Position numbers and translations under genes: made by a program. A stretch of 64,000 bases of DNA, taken from assembly GCF_000241325.1 (NCBI RefSeq), contig NZ_BAEI01000004.1:62001-126000 (forward strand), written 5' to 3'. How positions within the stretch are numbered: position 1 is the stretch's first letter; each line of letters starts with the position of its first letter. Below the pieces are notes generated by a model that saw nothing but the letters and a program-made list of their open reading frames with translations, ran no database searches and was not told where the DNA came from. Shown here one piece after another: positions 34,220-42,272 of the stretch. The DNA comes from Gordonia polyisoprenivorans NBRC 16320 = JCM 10675 (GTDB taxonomy: Bacteria; Actinomycetota; Actinomycetes; Mycobacteriales; Mycobacteriaceae).

Positions 34220-35437
34220 TCACGACACCGCGGACGCCGCCGTGGAGTCCTTACGCGCGATCAACCGAGCAGCCAGCGGGAACACCAGCACCGTCGTGGC
34301 GCCCGCGGCCACGAGTGTGGAGGCCAGCGTCGGTGACATCAGATCGCTGCTCGTCGCGACCTGGGTGACGGCGACGATGATCGGCAGGCCGGTGGCAGCG
34401 TAGAGCGCCAGCGAGATGCGCTCGCGTCCGACGCGCAGACTTGCCTCGTGGGTCACCAGCCGCTCGCCCACCCACACCGGGACGCCGCGGGCAACGCCGA
34501 TACCGACGACCAGGATCACCCACAGCATCGGCGCCGACGCCACCGCCGACGGATCGATGTTCATGCCCGAGGTCACGAAGAAGACCGGGATGAGCAGGCC
34601 GAAGCCGATGACCTCGAGGCTCTCGACCACCCGGGTGTCCTCGGGGAGCAGGCGCCGAAGGGCGATGCCGGCGGCGAAGGCACCGAGCACCACGTCGAGA
34701 TCGAAGACCGCGGCCACCGCCATGAACGCCGCGAGCAGCACCACGACGACGCGCACGGGCAACTGAAAGGTGCCGCCCTCCATCTCGACGAGCGCGGCGC
34801 GCAGGGCCGGAATCCGGCCGACTCGTCGCGGTAGCGCGAACAGGACCAGGGCCGCGACGGCGAACAGGGCGAGCACGATCGCCGCTCCGCCGATGTTGCG
34901 GCTGGTCAACAGCAACGACATCGCCAGGATCGGACCGAGTTCACCGACCGCCCCGTGGGCCATCACCGCGCGTCCCAACGGCTGTTCGAGTAGCCCGTCG
35001 GCCTTGATGATCGGCAGCAACGTTCCCAATGCCGTCGAGGTCATCGCGATCGCGATCGCCACGTGTGCCGTGAAATCGCCCGGCGCCACCAGCAGTGCCA
35101 CCGCGATCGTCGCGATGAGCAGACTCAGCAGCCAGATCCCGCCCGCGAGCGCACCGGGCTTGCCGCGCAGGATGTGCGGGTCGAGTTCGAATCCGGCGAG
35201 CAGGAAGAGCATGCCGAGGCCGAGCTGGCTCACCGCGGCCACCGAGTCCGGATCACCCACGGCGAGGACGTGCGGCCCGAACACCATGCCGAGAATCAGC
35301 AGCACCACCACCTCGGGGACGTAGCGGCGAGTGAGTCGGGCGACCAGCGGCGCGGCCACCGCCGCCACCGCGATCCAGAACAGGGTCACCGCGGTGCTGC
35401 GGTCGGGATCCGAGGCCGCCTCGGCAAGCACGCTCAC
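34220..35437 (-). CDS. CPA2-type cation:proton antiporter
   Basis: 405 aa with about 12-13 helices. LLILGMVFGPHVLAV, GLGMLFLLAGFELDPHILRG, AMTSTALGTLLPIIK and FDLDVVLGAFAAGIALRRLLPE are the marks of the monovalent cation:proton antiporter-2 family (KefB/NapA-like); the paired acidic motif in the GFELD helix is present. Probably exchanges Na+ or K+ for H+. No C-terminal nucleotide-binding (TrkA-N) domain. GTG 35437 has AGGA eight bases upstream. Confidence 0.88.
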   Translation of the reverse strand: MSVLAEAASDPDRSTAVTLFWIAVAAVAAPLVARLTRRYVPEVVVLLILGMVFGPHVLAVGDPDSVAAVSQLGLGMLFLLAGFELDPHILRGKPGALAGGIWLLSLLIATIAVALLVAPGDFTAHVAIAIAMTSTALGTLLPIIKADGLLEQPLGRAVMAHGAVGELGPILAMSLLLTSRNIGGAAIVLALFAVAALVLFALPRRVGRIPALRAALVEMEGGTFQLPVRVVVVLLAAFMAVAAVFDLDVVLGAFAAGIALRRLLPEDTRVVESLEVIGFGLLIPVFFVTSGMNIDPSAVASAPMLWVILVVGIGVARGVPVWVGERLVTHEASLRVGRERISLALYAATGLPIIVAVTQVATSSDLMSPTLASTLVAAGATTVLVFPLAARLIARKDSTAASAVS

Positions 35438-35541
35438 CCGCGTTATCCTGCCGCATCGCCCTCGACGTGCCTATCATGACGCGACCACCGGCCCGCCACA
35501 TCGCACCGTGAGCGCCGGCCCCGATCGCGAGGAGCGCCCCG

Positions 35542-36042
35542 ATGACCCCGCCCGCGCAGGTGCCGTCGCCGCCCGACGCGCACATCCATCCGGGAACCGA
35601 CCGGTCGACGCTGTACATGTCGCTGCTGATGACGCCCGACCTCGCGAACTTCGCCGGAAACGTCCACGGCGGTGCTTTGCTCAAACTGCTCGATCAGGTC
35701 GCCTATGCGTGTGCGAGCCGGTATTCGCGCCACTACGCGGTCACCCTGTCGGTGGACCGCGTCATCTTTCGGGAGCCGATCCGGGTCGGTGAACTGCTGA
35801 TCCTGTCGGCGTCCATCAACTACACCGGTCGGACGTCGATGGAGGTCGGCATCCGGGTCGAGACCGAGTCGATCCAGACCGGCGAGCGCCGGCACACCAA
35901 CAGCTGCTATTTCACGATGGTCGCGATGGACGACGACGGTCGTCCGTGCGCGGTGCCGCAGCTGGTGCCGGAGAACGACGTGCAGCGCCGACGTTTCACC
36001 GAGGCGCAGCAACGACGCGAGGCGCTGCGCTCGGCCAAGTGA
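35542..36042 (+). CDS. Acyl-CoA thioesterase (YciA/BFIT-type hotdog)
   Basis: 166 aa single hotdog domain. NFAGNVHGGALLKLLDQVAYACASRYS carries the active-site Asn/His loop and the acidic residue on the central helix; VDRVIFREPIRVGELLILSASINYTGRTSMEVGIRVE forms the strands. Hydrolyses acyl-CoA to free acid and CoA. ATG 35542 follows GAGGAGCG. It diverges from the antiporter gene with a 104-bp gap. Confidence 0.9.
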   Translation: MTPPAQVPSPPDAHIHPGTDRSTLYMSLLMTPDLANFAGNVHGGALLKLLDQVAYACASRYSRHYAVTLSVDRVIFREPIRVGELLILSASINYTGRTSMEVGIRVETESIQTGERRHTNSCYFTMVAMDDDGRPCAVPQLVPENDVQRRRFTEAQQRREALRSAK

Positions 36043-36057
36043 GTCGCCCGGTGCGGG

Positions 36058-36498
36058 TCAGCTGTCGGCGGACTCCCCGGCCGCACCGCCGCGATCCTCG
36101 TCCTCGCTGCCACTGTTGTCGGCGGCGATCGCCGAACCGCCGAGCGCGCTGACCGCGATGCCGTAGGGCAAGAATCGCACCCGGCGTCGCGGGTCGGTGT
36201 TGTGCTGATTGGCGCGCAGGGCGTCGATCTCGGTGGCGAATACCTGTTCCACTCGCGCATCGCCCCGATCGTCGACGTCGAACACCGCCCAGACGCCCGC
36301 ACCGACCTCACCCGCCGTGGGCGGTTCCGGCTTGGTGCGGCGGCCAGAGGTGGCGTCGACGAACGTCGAGAACACACTCGACGCCGCCGGCTCGGAGACG
36401 AAGCGCCCGAAAACCTGGCGCAAACCGTCGGCGGCCTCCCGGGCGAAGCGATCGAAGTCCTCGGGATCGAATCCGAAGTTCTCGTTGTGACCAGCCAT
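36058..36498 (-). CDS. Conserved hypothetical, 146 aa
   Basis: Starts MAGHNENFGFDPEDFDRFAREAADGLRQVFGRF, an acidic amphipathic region, then a compact domain with GAGVWAVFDVDDRGDARVEQVFATEIDALRANQHNTDPRRRVRFLPYG, and a disordered acidic tail. The tail of this central domain is a pattern I associate with actinobacterial regulatory small proteins but cannot name. No export signal. ATG 36498 follows GGAAGG. Convergent with the thioesterase. Confidence 0.68.
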   Translation of the reverse strand: MAGHNENFGFDPEDFDRFAREAADGLRQVFGRFVSEPAASSVFSTFVDATSGRRTKPEPPTAGEVGAGVWAVFDVDDRGDARVEQVFATEIDALRANQHNTDPRRRVRFLPYGIAVSALGGSAIAADNSGSEDEDRGGAAGESADS

Positions 36499-36611
36499 CG
36501 TTGGGCCTTCCGTCGTGGCCTGTCGTCGGCGTCAGGCGCTGTGGTCTCCAGTGTGGCGAGCGGGTCCCGACTTCGCCACCGCGATCGGTTCGATGACCGC
36601 GATGAATTCGA

Positions 36612-37100
36612 TCACCGCGCCCGCGGCAATCCCTCGTCGAGTGCGCAGAGCACCTCGAGGGTGGTCCGCAGCCGGTCGAGCTCGATCGGCTGCGCACCGG
36701 CCGACGTCTCCGCCTCCAGGGCCGCGGACATCGTGTGTGCCCAGAACTCGTGGAGTCGGGCGATGCTGTCGAGGGCGAGGTCGGTCGGATACAGCCGCAC
36801 CGAGCGGGCATCGCCGGGATCGGGTTCCCGGACGATCATCGCCTTGTCCTCGAGGGAGCGCATGGCGACGCTGAAGTTGCTGCGCTGCAACCTTGTTGCG
36901 GTGGCACCCTGAGCCGGGGTGCCGCCGGGGTGACGGTGCACCCACCGCATCACCGCGGCCTCGCTGCCGTTGAGAGGCACCACGCCGGACGGACCGTGCG
37001 GTCCGCGGGGCTCGACCTCGCGTGCCACTCGCAGCACCACGTCGGCGATCTCGACGAGGAGTGCTGCTCGTGACCTCGGTGTGCGTTCGACAGGCGGCAT
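36612..37100 (-). CDS. MarR-family repressor
   Basis: 162 aa winged-helix regulator: LNGSEAAVMRWVHRHPGGTPAQGATATRLQRSNFSVAMRSLEDKAMIVREPDPGDARSVRLYPTDLALDSI contains the recognition helix and the wing with the D-R of MarR proteins. ATG 37100 is the first base of the shared palindrome 37098-37125. It diverges from a Bcr/CflA drug efflux gene whose ATG is at the other end of the same palindrome, so it most likely controls both. Confidence 0.88.
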   Translation of the reverse strand: MPPVERTPRSRAALLVEIADVVLRVAREVEPRGPHGPSGVVPLNGSEAAVMRWVHRHPGGTPAQGATATRLQRSNFSVAMRSLEDKAMIVREPDPGDARSVRLYPTDLALDSIARLHEFWAHTMSAALEAETSAGAQPIELDRLRTTLEVLCALDEGLPRAR

Positions 37101-37125
37101 ATGGGTATGTTCCCATAACCATATG
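37098..37125. promoter_or_regulatory. Palindromic operator containing both start codons
   Basis: A 28-bp inverted repeat: left arm CATATGGGTATG, spacer TTCC, right arm CATAACCATATG (one mismatched pair per arm). The outermost CAT/ATG on each side are the start codons of marR (minus) and the efflux gene (plus), so the intergenic space is only 22 bp. Confidence 0.8.
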
Positions 37126-38391
37126 ACGTCGTCGACACCACCCGGGATCGCAGCCGAACACAGCGGCATCACCCAACCCGACCTCACCCACCCCGGTGTC
37201 GCCCGACCGGTCCTGCTCGTCCTGGCCCTGCTGTCGGCGGTGGCTCCGTTCGCCACCGACCTGTATCTGCCGGCCTTCCCGGAGATGACCGGCGATCTGG
37301 GCACCGGGGCGACCGCAATCCAGTTGACGCTCACCTCCTTCCTGATCGGTATCACCGCCGGCCAGCTCGCCTTCGGTCCACTCTCGGATCGATTCGGCCG
37401 TCGGGGTCCACTGCTGGCCGGGGCACTGCTGTGTGTGGCCTCCGGCGTGCTCGCCGCGCTCGCCCCCACGGTCGGTGTGCTCGTCGCCGCCCGGTTCCTG
37501 CAGGGATTCGGTGGTGCTGCGGGCATGGTGATCGGCCGCGCGATCATCTCCGACCTCGCGACCGGACGCGCAGCCGCCCGGGCGTTCTCGCTGATGATGA
37601 TCGTCGGCGGAGTGGCGCCGGTGCTCGCGCCGCTGCTCGGCGGGTTCCTCGTCGATCCGATCGGGTGGCGCGGAATCCTCGGTGTGGTCCTCGCGATCTC
37701 GGTCGTCATGCTCGTCTCGATTGCCTGCGTCATCACCGAGACCCTGCCCCGAGATCGCCGGCTCGTACGCCGCCGCGCCGACCACCCGGGATCGACCCGC
37801 GAGCTGCGCCGGCTCGGATTCCTGGGCTACAGCGGCACTTTTGCGTTCTCCTTCGCGGTGATGATGGCCTACATCTCGGCGTCGCCGTTCGTCTATCAGG
37901 ACATGATGGGGCTCTCCAGCGGCGTGTACGGGCTGGCGTTCGGGGTCAACGCGGCGGGCCTGATGGCCGTCAGCGCCCTGGCCGCGCGTCTGGTCGCCAC
38001 CCGCGCGGTACGCGGGCTCGTCGCCGTCGGGATCAGCGTGATGTCCACCGCCACCATCGGTTTCGCGCTGCTGGTGGTGACCGGCGCACCGCCGGCCTGG
38101 CTGGCGGTGCCATTGTTCGTGATGGTCTCGAGTCTGGGCCTGGTCTTCGGCAACGCCACCGCCCTGGCCATGTCGTCCGTCGGCACCAACGCCGGCGCCG
38201 CATCGGCGGTACTGGGCGCCCTGCAGTTCGGGCTCGGTGCGCTGGTGTCGCCCTTGGTGAGCGTCGCCGGACCGGACACCGCCGGCCCCCTGGCGATCGT
38301 CATGCTGGTCTGCGCGGCGATCGCGGTGTGCGCGTTCCTCGCCGCCGGCGCAGCGGCCGAGCCGCCGCACATGGTCGAACAGACTGTGTGA
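37123..38391 (+). CDS. Bcr/CflA-type multidrug efflux MFS transporter
   Basis: 422 aa, 12 helices. FATDLYLPAFPEMTGDL, TAGQLAFGPLSDRFGRRGPLLAG, RFLQGFGGAAGMVIGRAIISDL and PVLAPLLGGFLVDPIGWRGIL are the Bcr/CflA hallmarks. It would export drugs such as bicyclomycin or chloramphenicol by proton antiport; actual substrates unknown. ATG 37123 lies in the MarR operator and lacks a Shine-Dalgarno sequence, which suggests a leaderless or very short leader. Confidence 0.92.
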   Translation: MTSSTPPGIAAEHSGITQPDLTHPGVARPVLLVLALLSAVAPFATDLYLPAFPEMTGDLGTGATAIQLTLTSFLIGITAGQLAFGPLSDRFGRRGPLLAGALLCVASGVLAALAPTVGVLVAARFLQGFGGAAGMVIGRAIISDLATGRAAARAFSLMMIVGGVAPVLAPLLGGFLVDPIGWRGILGVVLAISVVMLVSIACVITETLPRDRRLVRRRADHPGSTRELRRLGFLGYSGTFAFSFAVMMAYISASPFVYQDMMGLSSGVYGLAFGVNAAGLMAVSALAARLVATRAVRGLVAVGISVMSTATIGFALLVVTGAPPAWLAVPLFVMVSSLGLVFGNATALAMSSVGTNAGAASAVLGALQFGLGALVSPLVSVAGPDTAGPLAIVMLVCAAIAVCAFLAAGAAAEPPHMVEQTV

Positions 38392-38399
38392 GAAGGGGT

Positions 38400-39053
38400 T
38401 CAGACCAGACCCGCGTCGTGGACGGCGATCGCCACCTGCACACGATTGGCCGCGCCGAGTTTACTGAAGATGTGCGAGATGTGCGCCTTGACGGTGGCCA
38501 CACTCATGTAGAGCTCGGTTCCGATCTCGGCATTCGACGCTCCCTTGGCCAACGCGATCGCCACCTCGCGTTCCCGCTCGGTCAGTCGCGCGATGCCCTC
38601 GCGGGCCACGACCGACCCCGACCGCTGCCCGGAGTCGACGACCTGTTTGATCAGCGCCGCGGTCACCGATGGACTCAGCGCGGGCTGTCCCTCGAGGACA
38701 TTGCCGATGGCCGCCACGATCTCCTGCGGTGGTGTGTCCTTCAACAGGAATCCGTCGGCACCGACCGCCAGTGCCCGCACCACGTAGTCGTCGGCGTCGA
38801 AGGTCGTCAGCACGATGACCGCGGGGGCCGGCTCGGCAGCCTTCAGGGCGGTGGTGGCCGCGATCCCGTCCATCACCGGCATCCGCAGATCCATCAACAC
38901 CAGATCGACCGGGTCGCTGCGGTGCGCGTCGAGCGCCGCGCTGCCGTTGGCCGCCTCCGCGGCTATCGACAAGCCCGGTTCGCCGCCGAGCAGCAACTTC
39001 AGTCCCGACCGCACCAACGGGTCGTCGTCGACGATCATCACCCGTGCGACCAC
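38400..39053 (-). CDS. NarL/LuxR-type response regulator
   Basis: 217 aa. Receiver domain with acidic pocket DDD (residues 9-11), phospho-acceptor D55 (LVLMDLRMPVMDG), T/Lys positions LTTF and LLKD; C-terminal LuxR HTH (RLTEREREVAIALAKGASNAEIGTELYMSVATVKAHISHIFSKLGAANRVQ). GTG 39053 follows AGGAGG. Partner kinase ends 34 bp upstream. Likely controls the divergent ABC transporter. Confidence 0.95.
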   Translation of the reverse strand: MVARVMIVDDDPLVRSGLKLLLGGEPGLSIAAEAANGSAALDAHRSDPVDLVLMDLRMPVMDGIAATTALKAAEPAPAVIVLTTFDADDYVVRALAVGADGFLLKDTPPQEIVAAIGNVLEGQPALSPSVTAALIKQVVDSGQRSGSVVAREGIARLTEREREVAIALAKGASNAEIGTELYMSVATVKAHISHIFSKLGAANRVQVAIAVHDAGLV

Positions 39054-39087
39054 CGGCCACCTCCTCGTGTCTCCGTCACCCTGATCA

Positions 39088-40290
39088 TCATGTTCTCGGG
39101 TCGTCTCTGGTCGGGTCGTCTCTGGTCGTCACGGCCGGCGGCAGCCAGACGTGCAGGATGAACATCCCGTCGTCGGTGCGGGTCGTCGAGTACCGTCCAC
39201 CGCTCAACTCCACACGTTCGCCCAACCCGATCAGCCCCAGACCCGACGGCGGCAGCGTCGGTGACCGGTCGCCGATCGGCAGCGGATTGGCCACCAGCAG
39301 GTCGATCCCGCCCGAGCGTCCGGGTTCGACGCGCACGGTCACCGCCGACGCCGGTGCGTGCTTGCGTGCGTTGGTCAAACCCTCCTGCAGACAGCGATAC
39401 AGGGTCCGTGCGGTGGTGGCCGCGACCGTCTGCAGGTCGTCGGTGCGCACATAGCTGACGCGCATACCCGCCGCGCGGCTCTGCTCGACGAGGTCGTCCA
39501 CGTCGTCGCGGCCGGCCTGCGGCTGTTCCGGGTCGGCATCACCGGGGCCCTCGCGCAGCACCCCGAGTACCTCGCGTAATTCGGTGAGGGCCAGTCGCGA
39601 GTTCTCCTCGATCGTCGACGCGGTGTCGTGCACCTGCTCCGGCGTCAGATCGGCACGGTAGGCCAACGCCCCGGCATACATGCTCACCGTCGAGATACGG
39701 TGCGCCAGAACGTCATGCATCTCCCGCGCGATCCGCGCCCGCTCGACCGATCGGGCCTGGGCGACCTTCGCCTGCTGCTCCTGCTCGGCCAGCATGGCCC
39801 GCGAGCGCCAACTCGCGAGCAGTTCGCGCCGCGACCCGATGTACATACCCCACGCCACCAGTACCGCGGTGATCGCGACGATGAACGAGTATCGCACCAA
39901 CGGTGACTCACTCGGATCGGGTCGATAGACGAACTCGTCTGCGACCGCGCTACACGCGATTCCCAGCACGATCTGCGGCGCGATCTCACGCCACCGCCGT
40001 CGAGTGGACAACGAGACCAGCGCCAACGCCCCGGCTCCCGAGGAACTGACCGACACCATTGCGGCCAGGTTGGTCAACGTACACACCAGAACCGGATGGG
40101 TTCGGCGCCACCAGGTCGCGACGAAGCACATCACACCGAGGGCCAGATCGAGGGTCAGCCACCAGATCACATGAGCGCCCACATGATCGGTGCGTCCGAT
40201 CATCGCCACCGCGGAGATCGCCAGCATCAGCAGCAGACGCCACGTATGGCTCCACCAATTCAGCGGCGGCTGATAATCCTCGGGACGCAC
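39088..40290 (-). CDS. HisKA_3-type sensor histidine kinase
   Basis: 400 aa. Five or so N-terminal transmembrane helices with almost no extracytoplasmic domain, a coiled coil (RSRAMLAEQEQQAKVAQARSVERARIARE), phospho-acceptor H192 in REMHDVLAHRIS and an HATPase domain (LQEGLTNARKHAPAS; GLGLIGLGERVELSGG). This intramembrane-sensing layout is common near ABC drug exporters. Operon with the response regulator; diverges from the ABC genes. Confidence 0.94.
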   Translation of the reverse strand: MRPEDYQPPLNWWSHTWRLLLMLAISAVAMIGRTDHVGAHVIWWLTLDLALGVMCFVATWWRRTHPVLVCTLTNLAAMVSVSSSGAGALALVSLSTRRRWREIAPQIVLGIACSAVADEFVYRPDPSESPLVRYSFIVAITAVLVAWGMYIGSRRELLASWRSRAMLAEQEQQAKVAQARSVERARIAREMHDVLAHRISTVSMYAGALAYRADLTPEQVHDTASTIEENSRLALTELREVLGVLREGPGDADPEQPQAGRDDVDDLVEQSRAAGMRVSYVRTDDLQTVAATTARTLYRCLQEGLTNARKHAPASAVTVRVEPGRSGGIDLLVANPLPIGDRSPTLPPSGLGLIGLGERVELSGGRYSTTRTDDGMFILHVWLPPAVTTRDDPTRDDPRT

Positions 40291-40414
40291 CCCCTCACCG
40301 TAGTGGGGGTGATCCCCCAGCCGCCTGCACCCGACGGCCAGGCAGTATCAGACTTTCGTCGTAGATCGGGTCCATCCTCGCGCCCGATGTGCACACCCGC
40401 CCGGTGCGGCAACG

Positions 40415-41335
40415 ATGATCTCCATGATCACAGTGGAGAACCTCAGCAAACGCTACGGCGAGTACGTCGCCGTCGACAACGTGTCCTTCGCGTGCCGCCC
40501 GGGGCAGGTGACCGGCTTCCTCGGACCGAACGGGGCGGGCAAGTCCACCACCATGCGGGTGATGACCGGACTGACCCCGGCGACGTCGGGCTCGGTGACG
40601 ATCGACGGGCAGGCCTATCGCGACATCCCCAATCCCGCCACCGAGGTCGGCGTACTCCTCGACGCGTCCGCACAGCACGCCGGACGCACCGGCGAGGAGA
40701 TCCTGCGCCTGACCGCGATGACCATCGGGGTGCCCCGCACCCGGGTCGATGAGATGCTCGAACTGGTCAGCCTGACACCGCAGGAAGCCGGCCGGCGGGT
40801 CCGCAACTATTCCCTCGGTATGCGGCAGCGACTCGGAATCGCCAACGCGCTCATGGGCGATCCGCGGGTGTTGATCCTCGACGAACCCGCCAACGGCCTC
40901 GACCCGGCGGGCATCCACTGGATGCGCAGCCTGCTGCGCGGCTACGCCGATCGTGGCGGCACCGTGTTGCTGTCCTCGCATCTGCTGCACGAGATCGAGA
41001 TCGTCGCCGACGACCTCGTCGTCATCGGCAACGGACGCATCGTCGCGCAGGGCACCAAGGCCGAGTTGCTCGCAGGCACCGGAACCACGGTGCGCTCGCT
41101 CGACGACCTGGCCCTTGCCGACGCGCTCGACGCCTCGGGCATCAGCGCGCAGCCGCAGTCCGGCGGCGGACTGTCCACCGACGCCGCCCCCGAGGAGGTG
41201 GGGCGGGTCGCCGCGGCGAACGCCATCGTGCTCACGGAGTTGCGCGCCGGCGACGGCGCCAAACTCGAGGAGATGTTCCTCGAACTGACCGCCTCCACCC
41301 AACGCGAACAACCGATGACCGCAGGAGCATTCTGA
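40415..41335 (+). CDS. ABC exporter ATPase (DrrA/BcrA-type)
   Basis: 306 aa. Walker A GPNGAGKST, signature YSLGMRQRLGIANAL and Walker B VLILDEPANGLDP are complete, with a C-terminal extension of about 90 residues. Family members drive export of antibiotics or lipids with a separate permease. ATG 40415 or ATG 40424 (MITVENLS) may be the start. The upstream gap carries a GACTTTCGTCGTA stretch and a GGGGG-TGAT-CCCCC palindrome that could bind the divergent response regulator. Confidence 0.92.
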   Translation: MISMITVENLSKRYGEYVAVDNVSFACRPGQVTGFLGPNGAGKSTTMRVMTGLTPATSGSVTIDGQAYRDIPNPATEVGVLLDASAQHAGRTGEEILRLTAMTIGVPRTRVDEMLELVSLTPQEAGRRVRNYSLGMRQRLGIANALMGDPRVLILDEPANGLDPAGIHWMRSLLRGYADRGGTVLLSSHLLHEIEIVADDLVVIGNGRIVAQGTKAELLAGTGTTVRSLDDLALADALDASGISAQPQSGGGLSTDAAPEEVGRVAAANAIVLTELRAGDGAKLEEMFLELTASTQREQPMTAGAF

Positions 41336-42135
41336 TGACCACCCTCACCGTTGCCCCGGCCGCGTCCGCGCCCACGCGCACCGCCGGCATTCCGATGACC
41401 CGCCTGGGCCGGGTCGAACTCCGCAAACTCGTCGACACCCGCGCCGGATTCTGGTTGGCCGCATCCATCGGCGTGCTGTCGGTGGTCGTCGTGGTGGCGA
41501 TGCTGATCGCCAACCGCAACAGTCTGACCAACCTCACCTTCGGCCAGTTCTTCGGCATGATGAACATCCCGCTGGGCATCATCCTGCCGGTGATGGCAAT
41601 CCTGTTGGTCACCGGTGAATGGAGTCAGCGCTCGGCGTTGACGACGTTCACGATGGAACCGCGTCGCGAACGGATCATCGTCGCGAAACTACTGACCGCA
41701 CTGATCGCCTCGGTGATCGCCGTCGGCCTCGCCCTCGCGCTCGGGGCGGTGGGCAACGTGATCGCCGGTCTCGCCTTCGCCGATCCGGCCGGAGCATGGT
41801 CGTTCACCGCTGCGGGACTGGTGAACTCCTTTGTGCTGCAACTGTTCGGGCTGCTCCTCGGATTCGGCTTCGCCGCGCTCATCCTGAACACTCCCGGCGC
41901 GATCGTCGCCTACTTCGTGCTGCCGACCGCGCTGACCCTCGTCAGCCAGCTGGTGCCGTGGTTCCACGACCATCTCGGAGCCTGGGTCGACACCGGAATG
42001 ACCAACGCGCCCTTCCAATCCGAGCAGTGGGCGAGCGGTGGCGAATGGGCCAAGCTCGTCGTCTCCGGAATCGTGTGGATCGGTATCCCGCTGTTCTTCG
42101 GCGTGCTGCGCATCCTGCGCGGTGAGGTGAAGTAG
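41335..42135 (+). CDS. ABC-2-type permease
   Basis: 266 aa with six predicted helices and the ABC-2 pattern (VELRKLVDTRAGFWLA ... LVTGEWSQRSALTTFTMEPRRERIIVAKLL). The ATG overlaps the ATPase stop by one base (TGATG), so the pair is translationally coupled. Substrate unknown; regulation by the divergent NarL system is likely. A strong hairpin follows the stop. Confidence 0.9.
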   Translation: MTTLTVAPAASAPTRTAGIPMTRLGRVELRKLVDTRAGFWLAASIGVLSVVVVVAMLIANRNSLTNLTFGQFFGMMNIPLGIILPVMAILLVTGEWSQRSALTTFTMEPRRERIIVAKLLTALIASVIAVGLALALGAVGNVIAGLAFADPAGAWSFTAAGLVNSFVLQLFGLLLGFGFAALILNTPGAIVAYFVLPTALTLVSQLVPWFHDHLGAWVDTGMTNAPFQSEQWASGGEWAKLVVSGIVWIGIPLFFGVLRILRGEVK

Positions 42136-42167
42136 CCGCAGCGGCCGCCACATCGGTACATCGGGAC

Positions 42168-42203
42168 GTCGAGGCGCCCACCGACAACGGTGGGCGCCTC
42201 GAC
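42168..42203 (+). terminator. Hairpin terminator after ABC genes
   Basis: Perfect 15-bp stem GTCGAGGCGCCCACC with its complement around GACAAC; no T-tract. Confidence 0.75.
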
Positions 42204-42272
42204 AGTGAATTGACAGCCAATTCCACACAATCCTCTCGGATTGCTCTCAGTGACCTTGGGCAACGTGGTCTG

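Noticed and set aside
36532-38370. 612-codon minus-strand frame covering marR and the efflux gene
   Set aside because: Only the marR frame (36612-37100) has a conserved domain; the rest is the antisense of a clear 12-helix transporter.
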